Shown piece after piece: positions 44,543-53,201 of a stretch of 64,000 nucleotides of DNA. Below the pieces are notes generated by a model. It did not search any database, was not told the DNA's origin, and saw only the letters and a list, made by a program, of their open reading frames with translations. Numbering within the stretch: position 1 is the first letter of the stretch; the number at the start of each line of letters is the position of its first letter. Origin of the DNA: Chryseobacterium jejuense (lineage in GTDB: Bacteria; Bacteroidota; Bacteroidia; Flavobacteriales; Weeksellaceae). The stretch is from the NCBI RefSeq assembly GCF_900100075.1, contig NZ_FNEG01000002.1, forward strand, positions 310,001 to 374,000, read 5' to 3'. The position numbers were made by a program, and so were the translations under genes.

Positions 44543-44586
44543 TATTAGAAATCTATTAGAAACCTTTTAGAAAACTATTAAAAGAG
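44543..44586. promoter_or_regulatory. Four 11-bp direct repeats, candidate OmpR-family binding array
   Basis: TATTAGAAATC, TATTAGAAACC, TTTTAGAAAAC and TATTAAAAGAG follow each other without gap; the first three share TTAGAAA. The 11-bp period (one helical turn) is what OmpR/PhoB-type regulators bind as direct repeats. The array starts 21 nt behind the porin -7 box and lies between the porin operon and the response-regulator gene. Confidence 0.65.
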
Positions 44587-44714
44587 TTAATCTGCTATCA
44601 TAAAAAGAAAATAAGAAATACCTTTGCAAAGGGCTTGAGGCAATCTGGAAATCAATATTTTAAAAACAAAATACTGAGCTGAATATCAGCCTTCACCGCC
44701 TTTAATATTTCCTT

Positions 44715-45401
44715 ATGAGAATTTTAATAATAGAAGATAATTCACGAGTTTCAAGTCTGTTAAAGCGAGGATTAGAAAGCCAGGGCTATCAGGTATATAT
44801 TTCTGAAGATGCAGAGGATGCTATTGTGCTGCTTGGTAAATTAACTTTTGATCTGGCTATTACAGATATTATGCTTCCTAAAATGACCGGCATAGACTTG
44901 TGTAAATTCATTAAACAGAAGTATCCTGATTTACCGATTATCATGCTTACGGCATTGGGAACAATTGATGAGAAGGTAGAAGGGTTTGATGCCGGTGCTG
45001 ATGATTATATGGTAAAACCATTTGAAATAAGGGAGCTTTTTGTCAGAATAAAAGCCATTCTCCAAAGAAGCTCAAACAAAAACAGAGAAGCCTATCTTAC
45101 TGATCTGGAATATCATGATCTTAAGATTAATAAAAAAATTAATCGGGTCTTCAGAAATGGTGAAGAAATAGAACTTACCCCGAAAGAATTCAAACTGCTG
45201 GTTTTTCTTGTAAATAATGCGGAAAGAATTCTTACCCGTGAAGAAATTGCTGATAATGTCTGGGGCAATCATTTTGATACCGGAACCAACTATATTGATG
45301 TTTACATTGCCTATCTAAGAAAAAAAATAGACAAGAATTTTGATACCAAACTTATTCACACCAAACCGGGTGTAGGATTTATTTTCGCTTCACAGTTATG
45401 A
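44715..45401 (+). CDS. OmpR/PhoB-family response regulator
   Basis: 228 aa. Receiver domain with Asp51 (AITDIMLPKMTG), acidic Glu7/Asp8 (LIIEDN), Thr/Ala in IIMLTALG and Lys in DYMVKPFE; winged-helix domain residues 130-226 with LTPKEFKLLVFLVNN and ending IHTKPGVGFIF. Overlaps the kinase gene by 4 nt (ATGA), so the two are translationally coupled. Divergent from the porin operon, which it probably controls through the 11-bp repeats between them (inference). Confidence 0.92.
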   Translation: MRILIIEDNSRVSSLLKRGLESQGYQVYISEDAEDAIVLLGKLTFDLAITDIMLPKMTGIDLCKFIKQKYPDLPIIMLTALGTIDEKVEGFDAGADDYMVKPFEIRELFVRIKAILQRSSNKNREAYLTDLEYHDLKINKKINRVFRNGEEIELTPKEFKLLVFLVNNAERILTREEIADNVWGNHFDTGTNYIDVYIAYLRKKIDKNFDTKLIHTKPGVGFIFASQL

Positions 45402-46777
45402 AAATAGCAACCAGAACAGCATTAATTTACGCCATTCTTACAGCAGGCATTCTCTTTATGTTTGCTTATGTCCTATATATTGTTTCAGAGAAAAACAGGG
45501 AAGATGAGTTTAATGATCGTTTAGGATATAAAGTAATCTGGCGCTCTGAATTTATTTTTGATGTCCGAATCAGTGATGATAAGATCCGTGAATTGCATCA
45601 GAGAAATCAGAAATTATTGAATGAGGCCGATATCAGCGTTTACAACAGCAAAAAAGACCTTACATTTACTGATATTCCACCCTTGAAAAGCAATGAAAAG
45701 TATCTTGATAAAATCATTAAATCCAACAAAAACAGAATATTCTGGCAGCAGGGTGACCGTCAATATATAGCTATTAAGTTCAAATCAGCAGGAGAAGATT
45801 ATTATATCATCGGAAGTGCAGTGGATGTAACGGGAAACGCACATATCGCAGAGTTTAAGAAAGATATCATCATCATCTACATCAGTTCGATTATTTTTAT
45901 TTTCATTATCGGGTTTCTTTTTTCCTATTATACTTTGAAGCCTTTAAAAGATATCATTCTTCAAATCCGTGATATTTCAGAACATAATCTCAACAAACGC
46001 CTTGATGTTCCGAAGGCTAAAGATGAAATTTACGAACTTACGGAAACCTTTAACTCTACTTTTAACAGGCTGGAAAAGTCATTTAACAGTCATAAACAAT
46101 TTGTTACGACCATTTCCCATGAATTCCGAACGCCACTTTCTACTCTCATTGCAGAACTGGAACTTGCAAAAGAACTGAATGTGACCTTGGATGATTATAA
46201 ACTTTCCATTGACAATGCTCTGCAGGATGCCAATGATGCTTCAGAACTTTCATCAGCGCTTTTAGATTTTGCGAGGGCTAGCTACGACGTTTCACAGATC
46301 AGTTTTGCCAATATTCGTTTAGATGAAATTTTAGCAGAAGCGAAACTGGCGTTGATCAAAAAAAACATCCATTATAAAATCGGAATCAATTATATAAGTA
46401 ATGACGAAGAGGCAAGCAATTACGATTGGCATGGTAATCCTTATCTATTACAAGTGGCTTTTTCAAATCTTATGGAAAATGCCTGTAAATATTCCAAAGA
46501 TAAAAGTTGCCGTGTAGAAATTGAAGCGTACAGCCCATCTATAAAAATCCGTTTTGTAGATCATGGGGTAGGAATATCGGAGGAGGATCTCTCAAAAATA
46601 TTTGAATTGTTTTACCGAGGTTCCAATAAAAATTTTGAAAAGGGAAACGGGATTGGGCTGTCTATTGTAAAAAGAATTGTAGAAATTCATGAAGGAAACC
46701 TTTATGTATATTCAGAGGTTTCTCAAGGAAGTACATTCACCATAGAATTTTCATCTAAAAATAAAAAAGCAGTCTGA
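45398..46777 (+). CDS. Sensor histidine kinase
   Basis: 459 aa. Membrane segments near residues 8-28 and 152-174 enclose a periplasmic sensor of about 120 residues; a HAMP-like segment (YTLKPLKDIILQIRDISEHN) follows. Phosphoacceptor His241 in TTISHEFRTPLSTL, then HATPase_c with LMENACKYSKD, DHGVGISEEDL, KIFELFYRGS and GNGIGLSIVKRIVEIHEG. Partner of the overlapping response regulator. Its stop codon (46775-46777) lies inside the terminator hairpin. Confidence 0.92.
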   Translation: MKIATRTALIYAILTAGILFMFAYVLYIVSEKNREDEFNDRLGYKVIWRSEFIFDVRISDDKIRELHQRNQKLLNEADISVYNSKKDLTFTDIPPLKSNEKYLDKIIKSNKNRIFWQQGDRQYIAIKFKSAGEDYYIIGSAVDVTGNAHIAEFKKDIIIIYISSIIFIFIIGFLFSYYTLKPLKDIILQIRDISEHNLNKRLDVPKAKDEIYELTETFNSTFNRLEKSFNSHKQFVTTISHEFRTPLSTLIAELELAKELNVTLDDYKLSIDNALQDANDASELSSALLDFARASYDVSQISFANIRLDEILAEAKLALIKKNIHYKIGINYISNDEEASNYDWHGNPYLLQVAFSNLMENACKYSKDKSCRVEIEAYSPSIKIRFVDHGVGISEEDLSKIFELFYRGSNKNFEKGNGIGLSIVKRIVEIHEGNLYVYSEVSQGSTFTIEFSSKNKKAV

Positions 46778-46790
46778 TCAGACTGCTTTT
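46765..46790. terminator. Bidirectional terminator overlapping the kinase stop codon
   Basis: Perfect palindrome with 11-12-bp arms (AAAAGCAGTCTG / CAGACTGCTTTT around AT). A run of A on the left and T on the right serve both directions; the convergent gene ends at 46795, 5 nt away. Confidence 0.8.
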
Positions 46791-46794
46791 CCGT

Positions 46795-47553
46795 TTATGC
46801 TTTTAACCACTCCGAAGAGGAAAGGTAATTCTGATCGGGATAATAGATGAAAAGTAAATTTCTTCCTTTTATCGTATTAATCATGGATTGTGACAGTTCT
46901 CTAGGGACTGCAGGGCAACCCCAGCTTCTTCCGATTCTCTTATGTACTGCTGCAAATGTATCACTTACATAATCTGCTCCATGCATTACAATCGCTCTTC
47001 TATAGGCTGCATCATTGAATCCTTTATCCATTCCCAATAATCTCAATGAATACCCATTGTCTCCCTGATAGGTTGCATCCGTGATATAAAATCCCATGCT
47101 GCTCTGTCGCGAACTTTCCGTGTTAGAAAAATTCGTGGCAAATTCTTCGCCTGTATTTTTACCGTGGGCAACGAGTGAGTTGAATAATACTTTTTTATCA
47201 TTAAGATCAATTATCCAAAGTCTTTTGGTATTGGAAGACATAGAAAAATCGCAAACCGTTAATAAGTGCGACTCATCAGTAAGCAATCCTGCTTTCTTTA
47301 GGTTTTCAAATCCTGTTAATGCTTTAGTAAAAACTTCATAGTTCAGTTCGTGTTCAGGATCAAATTCAATTGATTGATATAATGCTTCTGCCGAAGATAC
47401 TGCCTTAGTAGTATTTTTCTCAGATTTCGTGTCAGTTACTCTTTCCGTTTTTGTTGTGTTGATGTTTTCATTCTTTACCACCGCTCTAGGAGAAATGTAG
47501 AATGAGGTCGTCACCATGTAAACAAGGCCTATTACGCCATAAAATCCTTTCAT
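46795..47553 (-). CDS. Murein L,D-transpeptidase-like protein (YkuD_2)
   Basis: 252 aa, N-terminal membrane anchor or signal (VIGLVYMVTTSFYI), low-complexity linker to residue 55, then a YkuD_2-type domain. Catalytic candidates His191 in AIVMHGADYVSD and Cys213 in GRSWGCPAVP, the H...SxGC order typical of L,D-transpeptidases. Acts in the periplasm on peptidoglycan peptides (cross-linking or anchoring; inference from the family). Single gene, convergent with the kinase. Confidence 0.87.
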   Translation of the reverse strand: MKGFYGVIGLVYMVTTSFYISPRAVVKNENINTTKTERVTDTKSEKNTTKAVSSAEALYQSIEFDPEHELNYEVFTKALTGFENLKKAGLLTDESHLLTVCDFSMSSNTKRLWIIDLNDKKVLFNSLVAHGKNTGEEFATNFSNTESSRQSSMGFYITDATYQGDNGYSLRLLGMDKGFNDAAYRRAIVMHGADYVSDTFAAVHKRIGRSWGCPAVPRELSQSMINTIKGRNLLFIYYPDQNYLSSSEWLKA

Positions 47554-47651
47554 TCAATAATATATTAGTACCAAATTAGTGGGGCAAAATTATAAAAACA
47601 TAGTTATCAGCCACTTATAACTCCACAAAGTTTAACTGAATTTAAGAAACT

Positions 47652-48038
47652 TTAACGGAGGGCCTCAGCATGTATCTGATTATAAACCTCTTCTATTTTT
47701 TTCCAATAACTCCTATTTATCTTATCGTAGATGGGGTAAAGACATTTGATTGCTAAAATATCCAACTTACTTCTTGTTTCCATCCATTTCATAATATTTT
47801 TAACCAATATCAACTCATCAAATCCAGCCCATTCTCCTGCCGGAATCAAAAGGTTTGAAAAGAAAACAGGAAAAACCTCATCCTGATCAATTCCTTTGAT
47901 TTCTTCAAAAGTAAAAGAACTTTCAAAAAGGGATGCTGCCATATATCTGAAATCTGAATCCTGAAGCTCTGTATCGAGATAGAGTTCTGACAAAGTGATC
48001 CAGACTCGTTTTCGGTTTTCCAGACTCAATTCTTCCAT
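47652..48038 (-). CDS. DUF7079-like hypothetical protein
   Basis: 128 aa, cytoplasmic, mostly helical and acidic. VWITLSELYLDTELQD at residue 11 and GEWAGFDELILVKNI near residue 67 resemble the small DUF7079 family as I remember it. Such proteins often sit among immunity-like genes, but no toxin is nearby. It is followed 20 nt upstream by msrB in the same direction, so the two may be co-transcribed. Confidence 0.65.
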   Translation of the reverse strand: MEELSLENRKRVWITLSELYLDTELQDSDFRYMAASLFESSFTFEEIKGIDQDEVFPVFFSNLLIPAGEWAGFDELILVKNIMKWMETRSKLDILAIKCLYPIYDKINRSYWKKIEEVYNQIHAEALR

Positions 48039-48057
48039 GGCAATGAAATAAGGTTCA

Positions 48058-48585
48058 TTATTTTTGTGAATCTCCTACAAATTCCAAGCTAATAGAATTC
48101 ATACAATACCTCAATCCTGTAGGTTTTGGACCATCATCAAAGACATGCCCCAGATGGGAGTCACATCTCTTACAAAGCACTTCTACTCTTTCCATTCCAT
48201 AGGCAGTATCTCTTTTATAGTAAACCCCTTCCTTATCCGCTTCAAAGAAACTTGGCCAGCCACAGCTGCTTGAAAATTTTGAAGTGGAACGGAATAAATG
48301 ATGACCACAAACGGCACAATAATAATCTCCTAACTCATCAAAATCATTATATTTTCCGGTAAAAGCCCTTTCTGTAGCTGCTTCTCTTGAGATTGCATAA
48401 AGATCCGGAGCCAGGATTTTCTTCCATTCATCATTGGAGATATTCAGTTTTGCAGTATCGGTTCTTGAATAATATGGATTGTTTTTTGCTTCTGTATTTT
48501 CCATAGAAGTAATTTTAATAGGTTGCTGTTTCTGCGTACATCCCTGCAGAACAATTAATATAATGAGTGAAACTAAAAATTTCAT
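48058..48585 (-). CDS. msrB: Peptide-methionine (R)-S-oxide reductase, lipoprotein form
   Basis: 175 aa. Lipoprotein signal MKFLVSLIILIVLQGCTQK, so envelope-anchored. MsrB domain: zinc site Cys90/Cys93 (YYCAVCGHHLF) and Cys138/Cys141 (LCKRCDSHLGHVF), SSSCGWPSF, and catalytic Cys161 in GLRYCMNSISLEF. Repairs methionine-R-sulfoxide in exported proteins, using a thioredoxin-like donor. No MsrA domain fused and none next door. Confidence 0.93.
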   Translation of the reverse strand: MKFLVSLIILIVLQGCTQKQQPIKITSMENTEAKNNPYYSRTDTAKLNISNDEWKKILAPDLYAISREAATERAFTGKYNDFDELGDYYCAVCGHHLFRSTSKFSSSCGWPSFFEADKEGVYYKRDTAYGMERVEVLCKRCDSHLGHVFDDGPKPTGLRYCMNSISLEFVGDSQK

Positions 48586-48667
48586 TGTAATTCTTAACTC
48601 TTAAAGGTTAATTGCAATTAAAGCAAAAGCTTTTATTAAGATTAAACAGTTTCATAACCAAATTTAG

Positions 48668-48675
48668 TAAATTTG
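48668..48675 (+). promoter_or_regulatory. -7 promoter box, possibly leaderless
   Basis: TAAATTTG, a match to TAnnTTTG, ends 5 nt before the ATG of the DUF445 gene, which would put the transcript start at the start codon. No -33 TTG at normal distance. Confidence 0.4.
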
Positions 48676-48680
48676 AGAAT

Positions 48681-49925
48681 ATGAATGACGAAGCAAAAAG
48701 AAAACAGCTTAGAAAATATAAGGCATTTGCGACAGGACTTTTTGTTCTGATGGCACTTATTTTCATTGTAACAACCATTATGCAGAAGTCCAGTTCCTCT
48801 CATTGGATTGGTTATGTTCGTGCTTTTGCTGAAGCAGCTATGGTGGGTGCTTTGGCCGACTGGTTTGCAGTTACCGCTCTGTTTCGTCATCCGCTTGGGC
48901 TTCCGATTCCTCATACCAATCTGATTGAAAACAGTAAGCAAAAGCTGGGAGATAATCTGGGAAGTTTTGTGGTCAGTAATTTTCTTTCACCTCAAAATAT
49001 ACGACCGTACATTCAGAAAATAAAAGTTTCCGGTTTTGCCGGAGAATGGCTTGCCAAGGAAAAAAATCAGGATATTCTGATCCGAAACCTTTCTGATATA
49101 GTTCTTGATATTCTCAATAAACTTGATGATTCTACGGTGAGCCAGTTCATCAGTAAAAAGGTATCAGACATGACGGATGATATCAAACTTAACAAGGTGG
49201 TAGGCAACGGAATCCATTATATTCTGGAAAAGAATGACCATCAGAGGATGATCACCAATCTTTCAAAACAGATTAAGGAATACATTATCCAAAATGATGA
49301 AATGATTAAGGACCGGGTGAAAAAAGGAAGTTATACTTTTATTCCATCTTTTGTTGATAATAAAATTGCCGATAAGATCGCAGATGGGTTGTCTGATTTT
49401 TTCAAGGAAATAGAAGAGAATCCTGAACATGAAGTCAGAGGGTTGATTACTCAAAAAATCCATGAATTTTCGGTTGATCTTAAAGAGGATCCTAAATGGG
49501 ATGAAGAATTCAAAACTATCAAAAACGGGCTTCTTAAAAATGATAAGCTTGATGAATATTCTAATGACATTTGGGTTTCCATTAAGAAAACACTAATGAA
49601 AGAACTTCAGGAAGACCATTCTGCCTTGAAAAGTTATCTTTCCAAAAATCTGAATGAGTTTTCCCAAAACTTAAAAACAGATGAAAATCTTCAGAATAAA
49701 ATCGATCATTGGGTTCGGGTAACGGCTTATAAATATATTCTGAAAAACACCCATCAATTCGGAAACCTCATCAGTACCACTGTTGGCAACTGGCAGGGAA
49801 AAGAATTAAGTGAGAAACTTGAACTGGAAGTAGGAAAAGACCTTCAGTTCATCCGTGTTAATGGAACTTTGGTTGGCGGTCTGGTAGGATTGATAATCTA
49901 TACCGTTGCTCACTTTTTTATATAA
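48681..49925 (+). CDS. DUF445 family inner-membrane protein
   Basis: 414 aa from ATG 48681 (MNDEAKRKQLRKYK, the family-like start). N-terminal hydrophobic segment (residues 15-35), the family block AFAEAAMVGALADWFAVTAL and FRHPLGLPIPHTNLI, a long helical middle, and a C-terminal membrane segment (GTLVGGLVGLIIYTVAHFF). This is the DUF445/YjiN architecture; both ends in the inner membrane with a large helical domain. Biochemical role unknown. Divergent from msrB. Confidence 0.88.
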   Translation: MNDEAKRKQLRKYKAFATGLFVLMALIFIVTTIMQKSSSSHWIGYVRAFAEAAMVGALADWFAVTALFRHPLGLPIPHTNLIENSKQKLGDNLGSFVVSNFLSPQNIRPYIQKIKVSGFAGEWLAKEKNQDILIRNLSDIVLDILNKLDDSTVSQFISKKVSDMTDDIKLNKVVGNGIHYILEKNDHQRMITNLSKQIKEYIIQNDEMIKDRVKKGSYTFIPSFVDNKIADKIADGLSDFFKEIEENPEHEVRGLITQKIHEFSVDLKEDPKWDEEFKTIKNGLLKNDKLDEYSNDIWVSIKKTLMKELQEDHSALKSYLSKNLNEFSQNLKTDENLQNKIDHWVRVTAYKYILKNTHQFGNLISTTVGNWQGKELSEKLELEVGKDLQFIRVNGTLVGGLVGLIIYTVAHFFI

Positions 49926-49946
49926 AACAGCAGCGATACTCCGACC

Positions 49947-50840
49947 ATGAAAAAAATACTCACCTTGTTACTGTCTTTAAGCCTAGCTTTTTTATTCTGT
50001 CAGAAAATTGAATTAAAGCAGGTCACAGACTCTTCCCAGATCTTTAAAGGAGAAATTGCAGGAATTCCTGTTACCATACAGCTTCATTATGATGGCATTC
50101 CGGATTGTAACTTATATCAGCATTTTGTAGATGGCTGGTATTATTACGATAAATATCAGAAGAAAATTCCACTAACCGGACTTTATGATTATGGCAAGTT
50201 GTCATTATACAATTTCGGATCTAAGCATAAACAGAGTTCCAAACAATTTAAAGAAAAAATCAACTCTCCACAGGACGTTGAAAAGGTTGTTGAGATTGCA
50301 AAAAACCTTGCACCCAAAGAAACCATCTTATTTGGACAGAACCCAACTCAGGAAAATCCTATTCCTGGAAGTTTTTATCTTGAGAATAAAGACAAAACAC
50401 AGCCAGCTAAACTATTTACCGGTAATGATATGATCTACCGTTATAATAATTATCTGATTTTACCCAATAACAAAAGAATCAACACCTTTGATATTATTAA
50501 TCTGTATGGTGGAAACGAACTTATATCTTACGCTTCTGGAGAAAAAGGGAACCGTGTTTTATTATATTTTGAACATTCCTCCAACCTTAATGCATGTGGA
50601 AGATGCGGAGCCAGCGAAGGTGAAAAAGGCTACAGAATTCTTTATTTTACCAAAGACTGGAATTATAAACGCTATGAAGAGTTTCTTACTGAAAGCTGCA
50701 TGGAAAACATCTATGATACCACGCAAACAAAATCAAAGGATGGTAAAACGATACAGTACAAAATAAGAAAATCGGATTCTTATCCTGCTCATACATTAAC
50801 AGTTGATATTAAAAATGCATCTGTAACAAAATCAAAATAA
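49947..50840 (+). CDS. Secreted hypothetical protein
   Basis: 297 aa, signal peptide MKKILTLLLSLSLAFLFCQ. Mature part is beta-rich with GEIAGIPVTIQLHYDG at the front and a CGRCGASEGEKGYRILYF motif near residue 216, whose two Cys plus a distant Cys (TESCMEN) could form disulfides or a metal site. No known family. It follows the DUF445 gene after 21 nt, perhaps in the same transcript. Ends at a terminator shared with convergent pyrD. Confidence 0.7.
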   Translation: MKKILTLLLSLSLAFLFCQKIELKQVTDSSQIFKGEIAGIPVTIQLHYDGIPDCNLYQHFVDGWYYYDKYQKKIPLTGLYDYGKLSLYNFGSKHKQSSKQFKEKINSPQDVEKVVEIAKNLAPKETILFGQNPTQENPIPGSFYLENKDKTQPAKLFTGNDMIYRYNNYLILPNNKRINTFDIINLYGGNELISYASGEKGNRVLLYFEHSSNLNACGRCGASEGEKGYRILYFTKDWNYKRYEEFLTESCMENIYDTTQTKSKDGKTIQYKIRKSDSYPAHTLTVDIKNASVTKSK

Positions 50841-50869
50841 AAGAGAGCTCATTTTCTGAACTCTCTTTT
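50839..50869. terminator. Bidirectional terminator between convergent genes
   Basis: Stem AAAAGAGAG / CTCTCTTTT with an inner mismatch and T run, between the stop codons at 50840 and 50874; starts inside the first stop codon. Confidence 0.7.
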
Positions 50870-50873
50870 TATG

Positions 50874-51911
50874 TTATCTTGGCAATCTGCTTGCTCTTTT
50901 TAAAATCTCCTTGTTGATTTCGTTAATCAATTCCGGGCCTTCATAAATAAATCCGGTATACAATTGAACCAGACTTGCTCCGGCATCTAATTTTTCAATA
51001 GCATCTTTTGCTGAGTGAATTCCCCCCACTCCAATAATCGGGAATGCTCTATTGCTCTTCTCGGAAAGATATTTAATCATTTTTGTACTTCTCTCACGAA
51101 TAGGCTTTCCGCTTAATCCACCGTTTCCTATTTCTGCTAAAACTTCAGGAGATGTTTTCAGTCCTTCTCTATTGACAGAGGTATTGGAAACAATTACTCC
51201 ATCTATTTTTGTTTCTGCAATCAGTTCTACAATTTCGTCTAACTGAGCGTTATTAAGATCCGGAGCAATTTTAAGTAAGATAGGTTTCTGTACAGATTTT
51301 GACTGATTGATTTTCTTTACTTCCGTAATCAATTCACGAAGGTATTCTACATCTTCCAGTTTAGCGTGACTTCCTACATTCGGGCAGCTTACATTGAGTA
51401 CAAAATAATCTACATGCGGATGAAGACCTTCAAAACAATCCAGATAATCCTGTGTATAGTTTTCGGGTTGTGTATCTGTATTTTTCCCGATGTTTCCACC
51501 GATGATTATTTTCCCTTTGTTGGATTTCAGTTTTTCGATTGCAGCCTGAAGACCATCGTTATTGAATCCCATTCTATTAATAATTCCCCCATCTTCAATA
51601 AGACGAAATAATCTTTTCTTAGGATTTCCTGCCTGAGCTCTTGGGGTTACTGTTCCGATTTCAACAAACCCGAAACCTAAGTCTCCCAATTCGTTGAACA
51701 AAACTGCATTTTTATCAAAACCGGCAGCCAGTCCTACAGGATTTTTAAATTTTAATCCGAAAACTTCTCTTTCCAGACGTTTGTCTTCAATAGGTTTTGG
51801 GAAAAATAATTTGGTAAGAAATCCAAAATTCTTAAGCATCGAAAAAGTAAAGTGATGTACTTCTTCAGGATCACATTTGAAAAGAATCGGACGAATGAGC
51901 GATTTGTACAT
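50874..51911 (-). CDS. pyrD: Quinone-dependent dihydroorotate dehydrogenase
   Basis: 345 aa, class 2 DHODH of pyrimidine synthesis: oxidises dihydroorotate to orotate at the inner membrane with FMN and quinone. Seen: N-terminal membrane-associated helices ([20 protein letters not shown]), [13 protein letters not shown], the FMN-site block [32 protein letters not shown] with the class 2 catalytic-Ser region, [17 protein letters not shown], and [20 protein letters not shown]. Full length and intact. Next gene on the same strand is truC, 290 nt upstream, so a separate transcript. Confidence 0.95.
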   Translation of the reverse strand: MYKSLIRPILFKCDPEEVHHFTFSMLKNFGFLTKLFFPKPIEDKRLEREVFGLKFKNPVGLAAGFDKNAVLFNELGDLGFGFVEIGTVTPRAQAGNPKKRLFRLIEDGGIINRMGFNNDGLQAAIEKLKSNKGKIIIGGNIGKNTDTQPENYTQDYLDCFEGLHPHVDYFVLNVSCPNVGSHAKLEDVEYLRELITEVKKINQSKSVQKPILLKIAPDLNNAQLDEIVELIAETKIDGVIVSNTSVNREGLKTSPEVLAEIGNGGLSGKPIRERSTKMIKYLSEKSNRAFPIIGVGGIHSAKDAIEKLDAGASLVQLYTGFIYEGPELINEINKEILKRASRLPR

Positions 51912-52035
51912 TGAAAAAAAGTTTTACAAAATTACTCATTTTAAAATTAACCATGGATTAACCTATGATATTTTATCAAAATGATTGATATATAGCATCT
52001 ATAAGGTAGAAAGATCCGTGTACTCTGCAAAATTA

Positions 52036-52131
52036 ATGAGATTTTTAAACGCTGCGATCGCAATAGATTGGGACAATCCTGAAAAAATTTTTGTTCGCCA
52101 AGGTGTTTCACTAAGTGAAGAAGAGCCCTGA
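52036..52131 (+). pseudogene. Short coding remnant candidate
   Basis: 31-codon frame reading MRFLNAAIAIDWDNPEK to VSLSEEEP in the pyrD-truC gap; it continues without stop back to about 51985 but has no good start. AIDW and SLSE recall the C-terminus of dTDP-4-dehydrorhamnose 3,5-epimerases, weakly. May be a decayed gene end or chance. Confidence 0.2.
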
Positions 52132-52135
52132 GAGA

Positions 52136-52168
52136 AGCCTTGCCAAGGTTTAAAACCTTGGCAAGGCT
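52136..52168. repeat. Perfect 16-bp inverted repeat
   Basis: AGCCTTGCCAAGGTTT / AAACCTTGGCAAGGCT around one A. No T run in either direction; sits downstream of truC. This CCTTGGCAAGG palindrome is a familiar dispersed intergenic repeat in Flavobacteriia. Confidence 0.6.
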
Positions 52169-52200
52169 CTATCTTAGAGATTCAAAATTTTTGGCTTACA

Positions 52201-52896
52201 TTAAGAATATGCACTCAAATCAAAATTCAGAATGTCTCCTACTCTTTTAAACTCTTCATCTACAGTAGCATTCAGTACCATTTTTTCATTGGTAATAGGA
52301 TGATTGAAAATTAATTGATGCGCATGAAGCGTCATTTTGTTGATCCCAAATGTTTGAAGCCACAACTTATTTTGTTTATTGCAGCCGTGTTTTCTACAGC
52401 CTAAAATAGGATGCAGAATATGTTTAAAATGTTTTCTCAACTGATGAAATCTTCCCGTTTCAGGAGTTGCTTCTACCAAACAATATCTCGAAGTCTGATG
52501 CTTTAAAAAGGGCAAATCTATCTCTGAAGTCTGCAAACGGCGGTAGTATGTAACTGCATTTTGTGTAACTTCATTTTCATTAACCAAGTCGTAATCAATG
52601 GTTTCTTCTTCTTTCGCCCAACCTCGCAGAATAGCAATATACTTTTTCTCTACTTCTCTGCTGGCAAAACGGTCGCTCATAATTCTAAGCGTATCTTTAT
52701 CTAAAGTGAACAACAAAACCCCGGAAGTTTTGCGGTCTAAACGATGTACAGGAAACACTTTCTGACCAATCTGGTTCCTTAGTTCCTGAATGGCATAAGT
52801 ATCTGCTTCTCCTGCATAGAAGGATTTATGAACCAATAGTCCGCTGGGTTTGTTGATAGCAATAATATACTCGTCCCGATAAAGAATTTCTAACAT
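52201..52896 (-). CDS. truC: tRNA pseudouridine synthase C-like (RluA family)
   Basis: 231 aa. RluA-family pseudouridine synthase; E. coli TruC modifies U65 of tRNAs. Front MLEILYRDEYIIAINKPSGL, catalytic Asp54 in VHRLDRKTSGVLL, TGRFHQLRKHFKH, HPILGCRKHGCNKQN and MTLHAHQLIFNHP follow TruC closely. No S4 domain. Cytoplasmic. The truC call rests on overall resemblance; a related RluA-type activity is possible. Confidence 0.85.
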   Translation of the reverse strand: MLEILYRDEYIIAINKPSGLLVHKSFYAGEADTYAIQELRNQIGQKVFPVHRLDRKTSGVLLFTLDKDTLRIMSDRFASREVEKKYIAILRGWAKEEETIDYDLVNENEVTQNAVTYYRRLQTSEIDLPFLKHQTSRYCLVEATPETGRFHQLRKHFKHILHPILGCRKHGCNKQNKLWLQTFGINKMTLHAHQLIFNHPITNEKMVLNATVDEEFKRVGDILNFDLSAYS

Positions 52897-52972
52897 GTGG
52901 CAAAAGTAGAGATTTTCTGCTGATTCTTATTTCAGATGGGAAACCTTCAACATTTAATGGTAGATTTATTCT

Positions 52973-53005
52973 AAACCTCACAGATTTTTGAAACCTGTGA
53001 GGTTT
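52973..53005. terminator. Hairpin with T tail
   Basis: AAACCTCACAG / CTGTGAGGTTT, 11-bp perfect stem, 11-nt loop, flanked by TTTTATT on the plus side. Between two divergent genes, so more likely a dispersed repeat than a functional terminator. Confidence 0.4.
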
Positions 53006-53038
53006 TATTAGCCCTGATTGAGCGGTATGTTTGAGCTC

Positions 53039-53085
53039 TTTTCTGGGTTTTGGCGGCGGCTTTGCCGCCGCCGAAACCCAGAAAA
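53039..53085. repeat. GC-rich 22-bp stem hairpin (REP-like)
   Basis: Arms TTTTCTGGGTTTTGGCGGCG+GC and GC+CGCCGCCGAAACCCAGAAAA pair over 22 bp with a single G-U and a TTT loop. It is the most GC-rich stretch of the window. Followed by GCGAGTAGCGAAAGCAGG. Confidence 0.65.
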
Positions 53086-53193
53086 AGCGAGTAGCGAAAG
53101 CAGGTTCCCGGCTTCTAAAAATAAAAACAGGACTATTTACAGTATTATTAATAGCTTTTTTTGTTGAATCTCATGATTTTGGATCCAATTTGC

Positions 53194-53201
53194 TATTTTT
53201 G
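53194..53201 (+). promoter_or_regulatory. -7 promoter box of glyS
   Basis: TATTTTTG, match to TAnnTTTG, 29 nt before the glyS start codon. Confidence 0.55.

Noticed and set aside
48612-48680. Longer N-terminus for the DUF445 protein
   Set aside because: The extension covers the likely promoter box and is not family-like; MNDEAKRKQ fits better.
52036-52131. A functional small gene
   Set aside because: No good start codon, weak similarity only, next to a repeat; kept only as a possible remnant.
53039-53085. CRISPR repeat
   Set aside because: Single hairpin copy without spacers or further repeats; no cas genes in the window.
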